Part shown: positions 1-8,727 of the stretch, piece by piece
Numbering within the stretch: position 1 is the stretch's first letter
How the letters are laid out: each line of letters opens with the position of its first letter
NCBI GenBank assembly: GCA_002365175.1
Contig: DEZK01000019.1
Span: 143,990-207,989, forward strand
Direction of reading: 5' to 3'
Length of the DNA stretch: 64,000 nt
Origin: Raskinella chloraquaticus (SeqCode)
GTDB taxonomy: Bacteria; Pseudomonadota; Alphaproteobacteria; Rhizobiales; UBA4765
Notes under the pieces: generated by a model
Databases searched by the model: none
What the model was told of the DNA's origin: nothing
Seen by the model: only the letters and a program-made list of their open reading frames with translations
Translations under genes and position numbers: made by a program

Positions 1-16
1 TGAGCGCGTTACGCAT
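1..16 (-). other. Possible start of a gene running off the left edge
   Basis: An ATG at position 16 on the minus strand opens a frame (M-R-N-A-L) that leaves the window, with an AGGGA purine stretch about six bases upstream. By synteny one would expect ddl or ftsQ after murB, but five codons do not allow identification. Positions 17-117, between this and murB, are AT-rich non-coding sequence. They hold an imperfect inverted repeat around 24-58 and, just after the murB stop, a run of eight T on the minus strand (105-112), so murB may be followed by a weak terminator. Confidence 0.25.
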
Positions 17-117
17 TTTTTCCCTAGCACATTCGGATCAACATCCTCGAATGCTAGGACAAAGACATGCAGATTCCGTAAAAATTGGTACTTCTTGATA
101 GGTTAAAAAAAATCTAA

Positions 118-1065
118 CTATTTTAAGGATTGACCGTCCCTGAACTCCCCTATCCGCTTGATCTCCCATTCTAATTTTATACCGCTCTGGGCAAACACGC
201 GCGCCCGCACCGTCTCGCCCAGGCTCTCGATATCGAAGGCGGTCGCGCCTTCATCGTTAATGACAAAATTGGTGTGCAGCTGCGACATATGTGCGCCACC
301 TGAACGAAAGCCGCGCAAGCCCGCTTCATCGATCAGCTTCCACGCGGAATATCCCGGCGGGTTCTTGAAGGTCGAGCCGCCGGTGCGGGTCTTGACCGGC
401 TGGGTACTGGCGCGCACGGCCTCGATCTCGCTGATCGCTGCCCGCTCGCCGGCGATGGTGGATGCGGTCGTGGCAAACACCGCCGACGTGTAAATGAGGT
501 CAATTGCAGGCTCTGATCGGCGGTAGCTGAAATTCATCTCAAGGCTCGTCAGGTCGTGCAGCTCGCCGGAACGGGTAAGCCCCCGCGCCCTCATCAAGAC
601 TTGGCCGGTTTCAACGCCATGCGCCCCTGCGTTCATGGAAAGGGCGCCGCCGACCGAGCCGGGAATACCGGCAAAAAAGGCCAGGCCACCACGCCCGGCC
701 TCGGCCGCCATTTTCGCCACCCGCATGTCGAGCGCTGCCGCGCCTGCCGACAGGGCACCGTCAGGGGCAATATCGATCGAGCCAAACGCCTTGCCGCCCA
801 GCCGGATGACCACGCCGGCGATACCGCCATCGCGCACCAGCAGATTGGAACCGACGCCGACGATGGTGAGCGGCACGTCCAGGGAGCAGCGGCTCAGAAA
901 AAGCGCCAGATCATCCTCATCCACCGGGCTGAACAGCACTTCCGCCGGTCCACCGACGCGAAACCAGGTGAGATCCGACATCGCCGCGTTGGCAACCAGC
1001 CGGCCGCGCAGGCCGGGCATGGCTGAGCTTAGCTCCAGAGCCAGCCTGTCACCAAAGGCGCCCAT
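118..1065 (-). CDS. murB: UDP-N-acetylenolpyruvoylglucosamine reductase MurB
   Basis: MurB is the cytoplasmic FAD enzyme that reduces UDP-GlcNAc-enolpyruvate to UDP-MurNAc with NADPH. The 315-residue product has the FAD-binding segment with RVGGPAE (near 36) and GVGSNLL (near 70), the GIPGSVGGAL stretch (near 132), and GGSTFKNP (near 228), which carries the serine that protonates the enolate. The C-terminal Glu region (KLEWEIKRIG) is present. Length is normal for the family. The ATG lies two bases after the murC stop, so it is translated as part of the dcw operon. It is the last dcw gene visible here; ddl, ftsQ, ftsA and ftsZ are not in the window. Confidence 0.96.
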   Translation of the reverse strand: MGAFGDRLALELSSAMPGLRGRLVANAAMSDLTWFRVGGPAEVLFSPVDEDDLALFLSRCSLDVPLTIVGVGSNLLVRDGGIAGVVIRLGGKAFGSIDIAPDGALSAGAAALDMRVAKMAAEAGRGGLAFFAGIPGSVGGALSMNAGAHGVETGQVLMRARGLTRSGELHDLTSLEMNFSYRRSEPAIDLIYTSAVFATTASTIAGERAAISEIEAVRASTQPVKTRTGGSTFKNPPGYSAWKLIDEAGLRGFRSGGAHMSQLHTNFVINDEGATAFDIESLGETVRARVFAQSGIKLEWEIKRIGEFRDGQSLK

Positions 1066-1067
1066 CG

Positions 1068-2495
1068 TCAGACAGCGCCGCCAAGCTTGCCCAGTTCACC
1101 TGGCAGCGCATAGGCCCATTGGGTGATTGATCCGGCACCAAGACAGATGACGTAATCACCCTCCTTGGCAATTCCGCCCACCAATGAGGCAAGCTGTGGC
1201 GGCCCCTCGAGCGCCATCACCGAGCGGTGTCCGCGCGCCTTGATGCCGGCCACCAGCGCGTCACGGCTGGCGCCCTCGATCGGCAACTCGCCGGCAGCAT
1301 AGACATCCGCCACGATCACGCTGTCGGCATCGTTGAAGCACGTACAGAAATCATTGAAAAGCGCCGATAGCCGCGTAAAGCGATGCGGCTGCACGATGGC
1401 GATGACCTGGCCTTTGGTCGATTCACGCGCAGCCTTCAGCACAGCTGCAATCTCGACTGGATGATGGCCGTAATCGTCGAAGATCGAAACGCCGTTCCAG
1501 TCACCCGTTTTGGTGAAGCGCCGCTTGACGCCACCAAAGCCCGCAAGCGCTTTGCGGATGGTGGGCGGATCGATGCCAAGCTCGCGCGCGGTGGCGATCG
1601 CCGCCGTGGCGTTGAGCGCGTTATGGCGCCCCGGCATCGGCAAAACGAGGCCGTCGATCCGCTCCGCCATACCGCCTGCCGGATTACGGATGAGCACCGC
1701 GAACTTCACCTGCCCGCCGCTGAGATCGACATCAACGAGCCTGACATCGGCCTGCGGGTTTTCGCCGTAAGTGATGACGCGGCGATCCTCGATATGGCCG
1801 ACCATGTCATGGACCACCGGATGATCGGTGCACATCACCGAGAAGCCGTAGAACGGCACGGTCTCGACGAACTGGCGGAAAGCTGCCTTGATGGCATCGA
1901 AATCGCGGTAATAATCAAGATGCTCGGGATCGATATTGGTGACGATGGCGACATCGGCCGGCAATTTCAGGAAGGAGCCATCCGATTCATCCGCCTCCAC
2001 CACCATCCACCGCCCGGCACCCAGGCGCGCATTGGTCCCCAGCGCATTGATGATGCCGCCATTGACAATCGTCGGGTCAAAGCCACCGCCATCCAGCAGC
2101 GTCGAGACCATCGATGTCGTCGTCGTCTTGCCATGGGTGCCGGCAATCGCAATGCAGGATTTGAGCCGCATCAGCTCAGCCAGCATCTCGGCGCGGCGCA
2201 CCACTGGAATGCGGCGCTCGCGCGCGGCTGCAAGCTCGGGATTGTCGCGCTTGATGGCGGTCGACACCACCACCACCTGCGCCTCTTTCAGATGATCGCG
2301 CGAATGACCGATATGCACCTCAACGCCTAACGCCCGCAAGCGCTTGATCGTATAGCCCTCGGCGGCATCCGAACCCTGCACCCGGTAGCCGAGATTGGCC
2401 AGCACCTCGGCGATGCCGGACATGCCGATGCCGCCGATACCGACAAAATGAATGGGCCCGATATCGCGCGGAAATTTCATGTTGGTATCCATCAT
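1068..2495 (-). CDS. murC: UDP-N-acetylmuramate--L-alanine ligase MurC
   Basis: MurC adds the first residue, L-alanine, to UDP-MurNAc with ATP in the cytoplasm. The 475-residue protein has the N-terminal Rossmann-like UDP-binding domain with GIGGIGMSGIAE (19-30), the Mur-ligase P-loop GTHGKT (119-124), the central ATPase domain with EADESDGSF and NIDPEHLDYY, and a C-terminal domain with DDYGHHPVEI. All are diagnostic of MurC rather than the other Mur ligases. Two consecutive ATG codons open the frame nine bases after the murG stop. No strong Shine-Dalgarno is visible, so translation is probably coupled to murG. Confidence 0.97.
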   Translation of the reverse strand: MMDTNMKFPRDIGPIHFVGIGGIGMSGIAEVLANLGYRVQGSDAAEGYTIKRLRALGVEVHIGHSRDHLKEAQVVVVSTAIKRDNPELAAARERRIPVVRRAEMLAELMRLKSCIAIAGTHGKTTTTSMVSTLLDGGGFDPTIVNGGIINALGTNARLGAGRWMVVEADESDGSFLKLPADVAIVTNIDPEHLDYYRDFDAIKAAFRQFVETVPFYGFSVMCTDHPVVHDMVGHIEDRRVITYGENPQADVRLVDVDLSGGQVKFAVLIRNPAGGMAERIDGLVLPMPGRHNALNATAAIATARELGIDPPTIRKALAGFGGVKRRFTKTGDWNGVSIFDDYGHHPVEIAAVLKAARESTKGQVIAIVQPHRFTRLSALFNDFCTCFNDADSVIVADVYAAGELPIEGASRDALVAGIKARGHRSVMALEGPPQLASLVGGIAKEGDYVICLGAGSITQWAYALPGELGKLGGAV

Positions 2496-2504
2496 TGACG
2501 ACGC

Positions 2505-3614
2505 TTAGCCGATACGCGCCGGTTGCGCTATATCCTGCACCAGCGCGGCAAGCCGCTCGACGGCATCCGCAATTCCGATACTTTTTGCCGCCTCCGCCAT
2601 CTTGCTGAGGCGATTAGGCTCGTTGACGGCATTTTCAATATGTTCCGCCAGGCGTTCGGGCGTCAAACCACCCTGTTCGAGAACAATTGCGCCGCCGACA
2701 CCTGCCAACGCCTGCGCATTGCGCAACTGGTCATTGTCGATGGCATGCGGCAACGGCACCAGAATCGACGGCCTGCCGATGACCGCAAGCTCCGCAACCG
2801 TCGAGGCTCCCGATCGTGCGATCACGAGATGGCTTTCGCCGATGCGCTGCGGCAAATTCTGAAAAAAGGAAGCAAGCTCGACGGTGACACCGATTGCATC
2901 GAAAGCGGCACGAAGACGGGGGATGTCTTCTTCGCGCGCCTGCTGGGTCAAGGACAGGCGCCGGCGTGTCTGCACTGACAGCGCAGCAAGCGCTGCCGGC
3001 ATCAGGTCAGCAAAGATACGCGCACCCTGGCTGCCGCCAAAGACCAGCAGGCGGAAGGGGTCGTTGAGCGAGGGGTAGGCATGCTTTGCCGCCTCCGTGA
3101 CAAGCGCACGCACCGGCACACCAACATGGCGCGCCTTTGCGGCAATCGCCCCATCGGCATAGACCGTCTTGGACCATGACAGGCCTACCGCCTGCACGCG
3201 CTCTGCCAGACGACGATTGGCCCGCCCCATCACCGCATTCTGCTCATGCAGGACGGCGGGTATGCCAAGCAGCGAGGCTGCAAAGAGCGGTGGAAAGCTT
3301 GGATATCCGCCAAAGCCGACCACCACCGCCGGTCTGATACGCCTGAGCACGAGAAGGGCTTTGAGGATGCCGCGTGCCAGTGTCAGGAACGTCGCTGCAA
3401 CCGCCAGCGGGTTGCGCGCACGCAACGTCGCGGAGGGCACGATGTGGATGGTGCGCGCTGGAAAGCGGAAGCCGTAGCGATCACCGCGCTCGTCGGTTGC
3501 CAGATCAACCAGCCAGCCGCGCTGCGATAACGTCCCGGCCAGAGCCTCGGCCGGGAAGAGGTGACCACCCGTCCCGCCGGCGGCAAGCAGAACCGTCCGC
3601 GGCGTCTCGCTCAT
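2505..3614 (-). CDS. murG: Lipid II synthase, undecaprenyl-PP-MurNAc-pentapeptide GlcNAc transferase MurG
   Basis: MurG is the peripheral membrane GT28 enzyme that transfers GlcNAc from UDP-GlcNAc to lipid I, making lipid II. The N-terminal glycine motif AAGGTGGHLFPA (residues 10-21), a second G-loop (VGFGGYPSFP), the HEQNAVMGRANR stretch and the C-terminal donor-site segments (GGSQGARIFADL, ARSGASTVAEL) are all present. The open frame continues upstream to 4244, but that part is antisense-like noise over ftsW. The ATG at 3614 overlaps the ftsW stop as ATGA, giving the expected 369 residues. Confidence 0.96.
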   Translation of the reverse strand: MSETPRTVLLAAGGTGGHLFPAEALAGTLSQRGWLVDLATDERGDRYGFRFPARTIHIVPSATLRARNPLAVAATFLTLARGILKALLVLRRIRPAVVVGFGGYPSFPPLFAASLLGIPAVLHEQNAVMGRANRRLAERVQAVGLSWSKTVYADGAIAAKARHVGVPVRALVTEAAKHAYPSLNDPFRLLVFGGSQGARIFADLMPAALAALSVQTRRRLSLTQQAREEDIPRLRAAFDAIGVTVELASFFQNLPQRIGESHLVIARSGASTVAELAVIGRPSILVPLPHAIDNDQLRNAQALAGVGGAIVLEQGGLTPERLAEHIENAVNEPNRLSKMAEAAKSIGIADAVERLAALVQDIAQPARIG

Positions 3615-4777
3615 TGAGCGCCCGCGGGCGCCGGCATGGCGGCAGTCATCGTCGGGCGTTGCGTATGAAAATTGAGCGCGGATGCCCGCTGTCGGCTCAG
3701 CGCCAGCAATATCCCGCTCGAAAACGCCACTGCGATCAATGATGATCCGCCAAAGGAGATGAAGGGCAGCGTCATGCCCTTGGTCGGCATCATGTTGAGA
3801 TTGACCGCAATATTGATCATCGACTGCACACCATAAAGCGCGGTGAGACCGGCAACCGCCAGACGTGGAAACGGGTCGTTCTGGCGGAAGGCATGCCAGA
3901 ATCCGCGCATGACAATGGCGGCGATAAACACAACCAGCAGAAGACAGACGATGATGCCGTATTCTTCTCCTATTACGGCAAAGATGAAATCGGTATGGCT
4001 GTCGGGGATGGATCGTTTGATCGTTCCTTCGCCCGGTCCGACACCAAACCAGCCGCCGCGAATGATGCTTTCCTTGGCCTTGATGACCTGTAACCCGCTT
4101 TCGCCATCGAACCAGAAACTGTTCACGCGCTTTTGCACATGACCGATAAACAGATAGGCCGCAACCAGTCCTCCGGCTCCGGCCGAACCAAGCAGGACCA
4201 TCCACAACCAGGGCATGGAGGCTATGAAAAACATCAGGCTCCACACCGCGACGACCAGCATCGTCTGGCCAACATCGGGCTGGCGCACCAGCAGCGTCAC
4301 CACAACGGCAAGGAGGCCGAAAGCGAAGAGATTTCCCGGCATGTCAGGCCGCTTCAACCCTTCACCAAGCAGCCAGGCGCAGACGACAATGAAAGGCGGC
4401 TTGACGAATTCCGAAGGCTGGATGGAGAAACCGGCAAACCGCAGCCAGCGCCGCGACCCCTTGTTCTCGACGCCGATGAACTGCGTCAGGAACAGCGCCA
4501 GCACAGAAATGACCAGCAGCAGGAGGCAAACGCGGCGCGCATCGCGCGGTGACAGGAGAGACGTGGCGATGAGCACGATCACCGCCGGTATGACGTAGAA
4601 GAGATGACGCTCGATGAAGTGATAGACCGGCAATCCTTCTCGTGCCGCAGCCCCGGGGCTGGCGGCAAACGACATCACCACCCCACCGCCGATCAGCACC
4701 AGAAAGGCCAGCAACAGAAGACGATCAACCGTCCACCACCACTCGCTGAACGCCGACTTCTCTGCCCGCGATACCAT
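3611..4777 (-). CDS. ftsW: Lipid II polymerase / cell-division SEDS protein FtsW
   Basis: FtsW is the polytopic SEDS glycosyltransferase that polymerises lipid II at the septum together with FtsI, encoded in the same operon. About ten hydrophobic segments are visible. SEDS landmarks include KGSRRWL (near 107), QPSEFVKP, the large periplasmic loop, GPGEGTIKRSIPDSHTDFIF and the C-terminal PFISFGGSSL. A GTG eight codons upstream (4801) is possible, but the ATG at 4777 has a clear GGGAGAGG ribosome site about five bases in front, giving 388 residues. The gene lies 27 bases after the murD stop and overlaps murG by four bases. Confidence 0.95.
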   Translation of the reverse strand: MVSRAEKSAFSEWWWTVDRLLLLAFLVLIGGGVVMSFAASPGAAAREGLPVYHFIERHLFYVIPAVIVLIATSLLSPRDARRVCLLLLVISVLALFLTQFIGVENKGSRRWLRFAGFSIQPSEFVKPPFIVVCAWLLGEGLKRPDMPGNLFAFGLLAVVVTLLVRQPDVGQTMLVVAVWSLMFFIASMPWLWMVLLGSAGAGGLVAAYLFIGHVQKRVNSFWFDGESGLQVIKAKESIIRGGWFGVGPGEGTIKRSIPDSHTDFIFAVIGEEYGIIVCLLLVVFIAAIVMRGFWHAFRQNDPFPRLAVAGLTALYGVQSMINIAVNLNMMPTKGMTLPFISFGGSSLIAVAFSSGILLALSRQRASALNFHTQRPTMTAAMPAPAGAQ

Positions 4778-4804
4778 GCCGCCTCTCCCTAGCAGGCGCA
4801 CGCC

Positions 4805-6187
4805 TTAGGGCAGCGCTGCGACCAGTGCCGTAAACGCCTCCCCCCGTACCTCGAAATTGGCAAACTGGTCGAAGGAGGCGCAGGCAGGCGACAGCAGCAC
4901 CACCGGTTCGCTCGCATCATCCTGCTGGGCTGCCGCTGCCGCCTGGCGCAACGCTTCCTCAAGCGTTCCGCAAAGGCTGGTCGCCACATGCCCGGCAAGC
5001 GTTGCTGCAAATGAGGGAGCTGCATCGCCGATGAGATAAGCATGACGTATTTTGGCAAACAGAGTCTTTAAATCGGCGATGCCACCCGCTTTCGCAACCC
5101 CGCCCGCAATCCAGTGGATATGATCATAGCTGGCCAGCGCCTGGCGTGCCGCATCGGCATTCGTTGCTTTGGAATCGTTGACAAAAATAACTTTCCCGCG
5201 ACGGCCAACAATCTGCATGCGGTGCGCGAGGCCGGGAAAGCTCATGAGCGCTGCGACGATTTTTTTGTCGTCGATGCCAAGGCTTGCCGCCGCTGCAAAC
5301 GCCGCCGCCGCGTTCTGGGCATTATGCACGCCGCGTAACGTGTCGATACCGGCAAGATCGACGAGAACCGTTCCCGCCCCGCCGTGAGCCCGCATCAACC
5401 GGGTGCCGTCGAGGTAAATTCCGTCGGCCAGCGGTCGTTTCATCGACAGACGAACGACAATCTGCCCGCGCTGCTCAGCCCTGTCGGCAATGGCTGCGGA
5501 GGCATTGTCGTCAACCCCGACAATCGCCGTCCCCTCGGGTTCAACCGCAGCGATCAGCCGCTCTTTCACCGCCTCATAGCCCTCGAAGCTGCCGTGGCGG
5601 TCGATGTGATCGGGCGTCAGATTGAGGTGAATGCCAACCCGCGGCGAAAGCGCGGGTGTAAGGTCGATCTGGTAGGATGAGCACTCGATCACGTAATGAC
5701 AGGCCGGTGTCAGAGGCTCAAGCGCCAGCACCGGCGTACCGATATTGCCGCCGATCGCGACCTGCCGGCCCGCCTGCCCGATGACATGGCCGATAAGTGC
5801 CGTTGTCGTTGACTTGCCATTCGTGCCCGTAATGGCAATGACCGGCGCCGGCGGCACATGCGCCTGCCGCTCGCCAAAGAAGAGATCGAGATCGCCGATG
5901 ACCGGGATGCCGGCCGCGCGCGCGCGCTCAACGCTCCAATGCGGTTTGGGATGGGTGAGTGGAATGCCTGGTGCCAGCACCAGCGCCGAAAGGTCGGCCC
6001 ATGACAGATTTTTGAGATCGCCGGTTGCAAGTCCTGCGGCCTGCGCCTCGGCCATGCGCGCCGGGCTGTCGTCGTAGCCGATAATATCCGCGCCGCCAGC
6101 ATCAAGCGCCCGCGCTGCCGCCATGCCCGAGGCGCCGAGACCGACAATCGCCAGCCTTTGCCCGCGACGGGTGGTGAGCGCGATCAA
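4805..6187 (-). CDS. murD: UDP-N-acetylmuramoyl-L-alanine--D-glutamate ligase MurD
   Basis: MurD adds D-glutamate to UDP-MurNAc-L-Ala. The 460-residue protein has the N-terminal nucleotide-binding loop GLGASGMAAARAL, the Mur-ligase P-loop ITGTNGKSTTT (near 118), HLNLTPDHIDRHG in the ATPase domain, NDSKATNADA, and the C-terminal LLSPACASFDQF motif, which is typical of MurD. The frame opens with TTG only five bases after the mraY stop. No better in-frame ATG lies near, so the TTG is accepted as a coupled start. The D-Glu specificity is inferred from the family motifs and operon position. Confidence 0.95.
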   Translation of the reverse strand: MIALTTRRGQRLAIVGLGASGMAAARALDAGGADIIGYDDSPARMAEAQAAGLATGDLKNLSWADLSALVLAPGIPLTHPKPHWSVERARAAGIPVIGDLDLFFGERQAHVPPAPVIAITGTNGKSTTTALIGHVIGQAGRQVAIGGNIGTPVLALEPLTPACHYVIECSSYQIDLTPALSPRVGIHLNLTPDHIDRHGSFEGYEAVKERLIAAVEPEGTAIVGVDDNASAAIADRAEQRGQIVVRLSMKRPLADGIYLDGTRLMRAHGGAGTVLVDLAGIDTLRGVHNAQNAAAAFAAAASLGIDDKKIVAALMSFPGLAHRMQIVGRRGKVIFVNDSKATNADAARQALASYDHIHWIAGGVAKAGGIADLKTLFAKIRHAYLIGDAAPSFAATLAGHVATSLCGTLEEALRQAAAAAQQDDASEPVVLLSPACASFDQFANFEVRGEAFTALVAALP

Positions 6188-6192
6188 ACTCT

Positions 6193-7278
6193 CTACCTCA
6201 GTTTCAACGTCGACAGGCCGGCCAGCGCCAGCATGACGGAAATGATCCAGAAGCGCATGACGACCTGCGATTCGGACCAGCCGAGCTGCTCGAAATGATG
6301 ATGGATCGGCGCCATCTTGAAGACACGCTTTCCCGTGAGCTTGAAGGAAATGACCTGGACGATCACCGACACGGCTTCCAGCACGAACAGCCCGCCGATA
6401 ATGCCCAGCACGATCTCGTGCTTGGTCGCGACCGAGATGACGCCGAGCATGCCGCCCAGAGCCAGCGAGCCGGTATCTCCCATGAATATCTGCGCGGGGG
6501 GCGCATTATACCACAGGAAGCCCAGCCCGGCGCCGATCAGTGCCCCGCAGACCACCGCCAGTTCGCCAGTGCCTGGCGTCCAGTGAACCTGCAGATAGTC
6601 GGCAAAGACGAAATTCCCGGAGAGGTAGGCGATAAAGCCAAAGCTGCCGGCGGCGATAATGACGGGTACGATGGCCAATCCGTCGAGCCCGTCGGTAAGA
6701 TTGACCGCATTCCCGGCACCAACAATCACGAAGGCGCCAAACAGGGCCGAGAACAAGCCAAGATCGATCAGCAGCTCTTTGAAAAAGGGGAAAGCAAGCG
6801 CGGTGGCAACGCCCGCCGTCCCCGTCCAGATGAGGACGAGGCAGGCAATCAGCGCCACGAGAAATTCAAGCGCCAGTCGCGGCTTGCCGCCGAAACCCTT
6901 GGCGTTGCGTTTCGTGACTTTGAGATAATCATCGTAAAACCCGATCGCCCCAAAACCGACGCCGACGAAAATGACGATCCACACAAAACGATTGGTGAGA
7001 TTGGCCCAGGCAAACGTCGAGACGAGGACGCCGGAAAGGATCATCAATCCGCCCATCGTCGGCGTACCGCGCTTTGCAAGATGGCTGGCTGGACCATCGC
7101 TGCGGATCGGTTGCCCCTCCTTGCCCTGTTTGAGGCGCAGGAGCTGGATGATTGCCGGCCCGAACAGAAATACAAAAGCGAGAGAGGAGACCGTCGCCCC
7201 CACGGTCCGGAACGTAATGTAGCGAAACAGGTTGAAAGGCTGGAATTGATCGCCATAGGCACTCAGAAGTGTCAGCAT
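6193..7278 (-). CDS. mraY: Phospho-N-acetylmuramoyl-pentapeptide transferase MraY
   Basis: MraY is the ten-helix inner-membrane enzyme that moves phospho-MurNAc-pentapeptide from UDP to undecaprenyl phosphate, forming lipid I. The 361-residue sequence shows the FYDDYLKV motif with the paired aspartates (near 116), NAVNLTDGLDGL (near 190), FMGDTGSLALGG (near 265) and the cytoplasmic APIHHHFEQLGW histidine loop (near 325). Length and membrane pattern are normal. The ATG is 12 bases after the murF stop. It lies between the UDP-pentapeptide ligases (murE, murF) and the downstream lipid-cycle genes. Confidence 0.97.
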   Translation of the reverse strand: MLTLLSAYGDQFQPFNLFRYITFRTVGATVSSLAFVFLFGPAIIQLLRLKQGKEGQPIRSDGPASHLAKRGTPTMGGLMILSGVLVSTFAWANLTNRFVWIVIFVGVGFGAIGFYDDYLKVTKRNAKGFGGKPRLALEFLVALIACLVLIWTGTAGVATALAFPFFKELLIDLGLFSALFGAFVIVGAGNAVNLTDGLDGLAIVPVIIAAGSFGFIAYLSGNFVFADYLQVHWTPGTGELAVVCGALIGAGLGFLWYNAPPAQIFMGDTGSLALGGMLGVISVATKHEIVLGIIGGLFVLEAVSVIVQVISFKLTGKRVFKMAPIHHHFEQLGWSESQVVMRFWIISVMLALAGLSTLKLR

Positions 7279-7290
7279 TCGAAAATATCC

Positions 7291-8727
7291 TTAGGCCTTA
7301 TCGGCGCCATTATCCTGCCCGGCGAGGGCGTAGCGCGTCTTGAACGCCGCGACAATGGCCGCGACACGCGATCCGTTCGAGCCCTTGACCATGATGACGT
7401 CGCCCGCGCGTGGCAATGCGATGACCGCCGCCTCGATGTCTGCGGCGCTGGACGCGTGCCCACCACGGTTGGCGGATGGCAGGTGGTGATGGAGCGCCTC
7501 CATCAGCGGGCCGGCGGTGAACACAAGGTCAACCTGCGCTGCCAGTAACGGGGAGGCCAAGGCTTCATGCAAGTCTTTTGCCGCCGCCCCGAGCTCCAGC
7601 ATATCCCCCAGAATCGCGATCCGCCGTCCCCCGGCCCCCGGTCGCGATGCACCAAGCACAGCGAAAGCCGCCGCCATGGACGCCGGGTTGGCGTTGTAAC
7701 TTTCGTCAATCAGCATGAAGCTGCCGCCTTGCGGCAGGGCAAAAGTCAGACACTCACCGCGCCCCCTTGGCGCCCGTAGCCTGGCATAAGCAACCCCTGC
7801 CAAGGCGAGATCACCGCCCAGCACCGAAACCGCGCCGAGCACGGCAAGGGAATTCTGCACTACATGGCGCCCCGGCATGCCGATCCTGTAGGTCATCTGC
7901 GTTCCCAGAACAGACGCCGTGACAAGCGAGCCATCCGCCCCGTCCCGAACGTCCACAAGGCGAACATCGGCAGCAGGATGCTCGCCGAACAGGATAACAC
8001 GCGCGCCTCGCGCGGACGCCCGCTGCGCCAGCACATCATGAAACGCATTGTCGCGATTGATGAGCGCTGCACCGCCTGGCTCCAGCCCTGCGAAGATTTC
8101 GGCCTTCGCCTCGGCGATCTCCTCCACACTGGAAAAATACTCAAGATGCGCCGCCTCCACCGTCGTGACGATGGCGACATGCGGGCGGACCAGCTGCGTC
8201 AGCGGCGTGATCTCGCCGGCATGGTTCATACCAATCTCGAAAACGCCATAGGTGCTGGTCGCCGGCATCGATGACAGCGTCAACGGTACGCCGATGTGAT
8301 TGTTGAAGGAAGCAAGTGCCGCATGGGTCGGCCCCGACGGCGCCAGCACCGAGCGCAGCGCCTCCTTGGTCCCGGTCTTGCCGACCGAGCCGGTGACCGC
8401 GGCGATCCGTGCCGCTGAACGGGCACGGGACGCTGCCGCCAGCCGATAGAGTGCTGCCAGCGGCTCATCAACGATGAGGTAGCGCCCCGCCATCGCCAGG
8501 CCCGGGAGCTTGTCTTCAGCGATGATCGCTGCCACCGCGCCCGCAGAAAGCGCTGCCTCGACATAGGCATGCCCGTCATTGCGCTCGCCCGTCAGCGCCA
8601 CAAAAACATCTCCTGGTTTGAGGCTGCGGGTATCAATGGAAAAGCCGCCGACTGACGCGAACGGACCACCAGCCAGGCGCCCGCCGGTCGCCGCCGCGAT
8701 CTCGTCCATTGTCCACAATCGGCTCAT
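7291..8727 (-). CDS. murF: UDP-N-acetylmuramoyl-tripeptide--D-alanyl-D-alanine ligase MurF
   Basis: MurF attaches the D-Ala-D-Ala dipeptide to UDP-MurNAc-tripeptide, completing the cytoplasmic pentapeptide precursor. The 478-residue product has the Mur-ligase P-loop VTGSVGKTGTKEAL (near 110), the GMNHAGEI segment of the ATPase domain, DESYNANPASM (near 328) and the C-terminal VKGSNGSRV (near 447), both hallmarks of MurF. The start ATG overlaps the murE stop by four bases, implying translational coupling. Confidence 0.96.
   Translation of the reverse strand: MSRLWTMDEIAAATGGRLAGGPFASVGGFSIDTRSLKPGDVFVALTGERNDGHAYVEAALSAGAVAAIIAEDKLPGLAMAGRYLIVDEPLAALYRLAAASRARSAARIAAVTGSVGKTGTKEALRSVLAPSGPTHAALASFNNHIGVPLTLSSMPATSTYGVFEIGMNHAGEITPLTQLVRPHVAIVTTVEAAHLEYFSSVEEIAEAKAEIFAGLEPGGAALINRDNAFHDVLAQRASARGARVILFGEHPAADVRLVDVRDGADGSLVTASVLGTQMTYRIGMPGRHVVQNSLAVLGAVSVLGGDLALAGVAYARLRAPRGRGECLTFALPQGGSFMLIDESYNANPASMAAAFAVLGASRPGAGGRRIAILGDMLELGAAAKDLHEALASPLLAAQVDLVFTAGPLMEALHHHLPSANRGGHASSAADIEAAVIALPRAGDVIMVKGSNGSRVAAIVAAFKTRYALAGQDNGADKA

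Noticed and set aside
105..126. Run of eight T after the murB stop as an intrinsic terminator
   Set aside because: There is no GC-rich hairpin directly upstream, so it does not meet the usual terminator pattern.
3615..4244. 210-codon N-terminal extension of murG
   Set aside because: It lies antisense-frame over ftsW coding sequence; MurG starts at the ATG that overlaps the ftsW stop.
6295..7548. 417-codon plus-strand ORF opposite mraY
   Set aside because: It is a long shadow caused by high GC and codon bias on the mraY strand; no ribosome site or family match.
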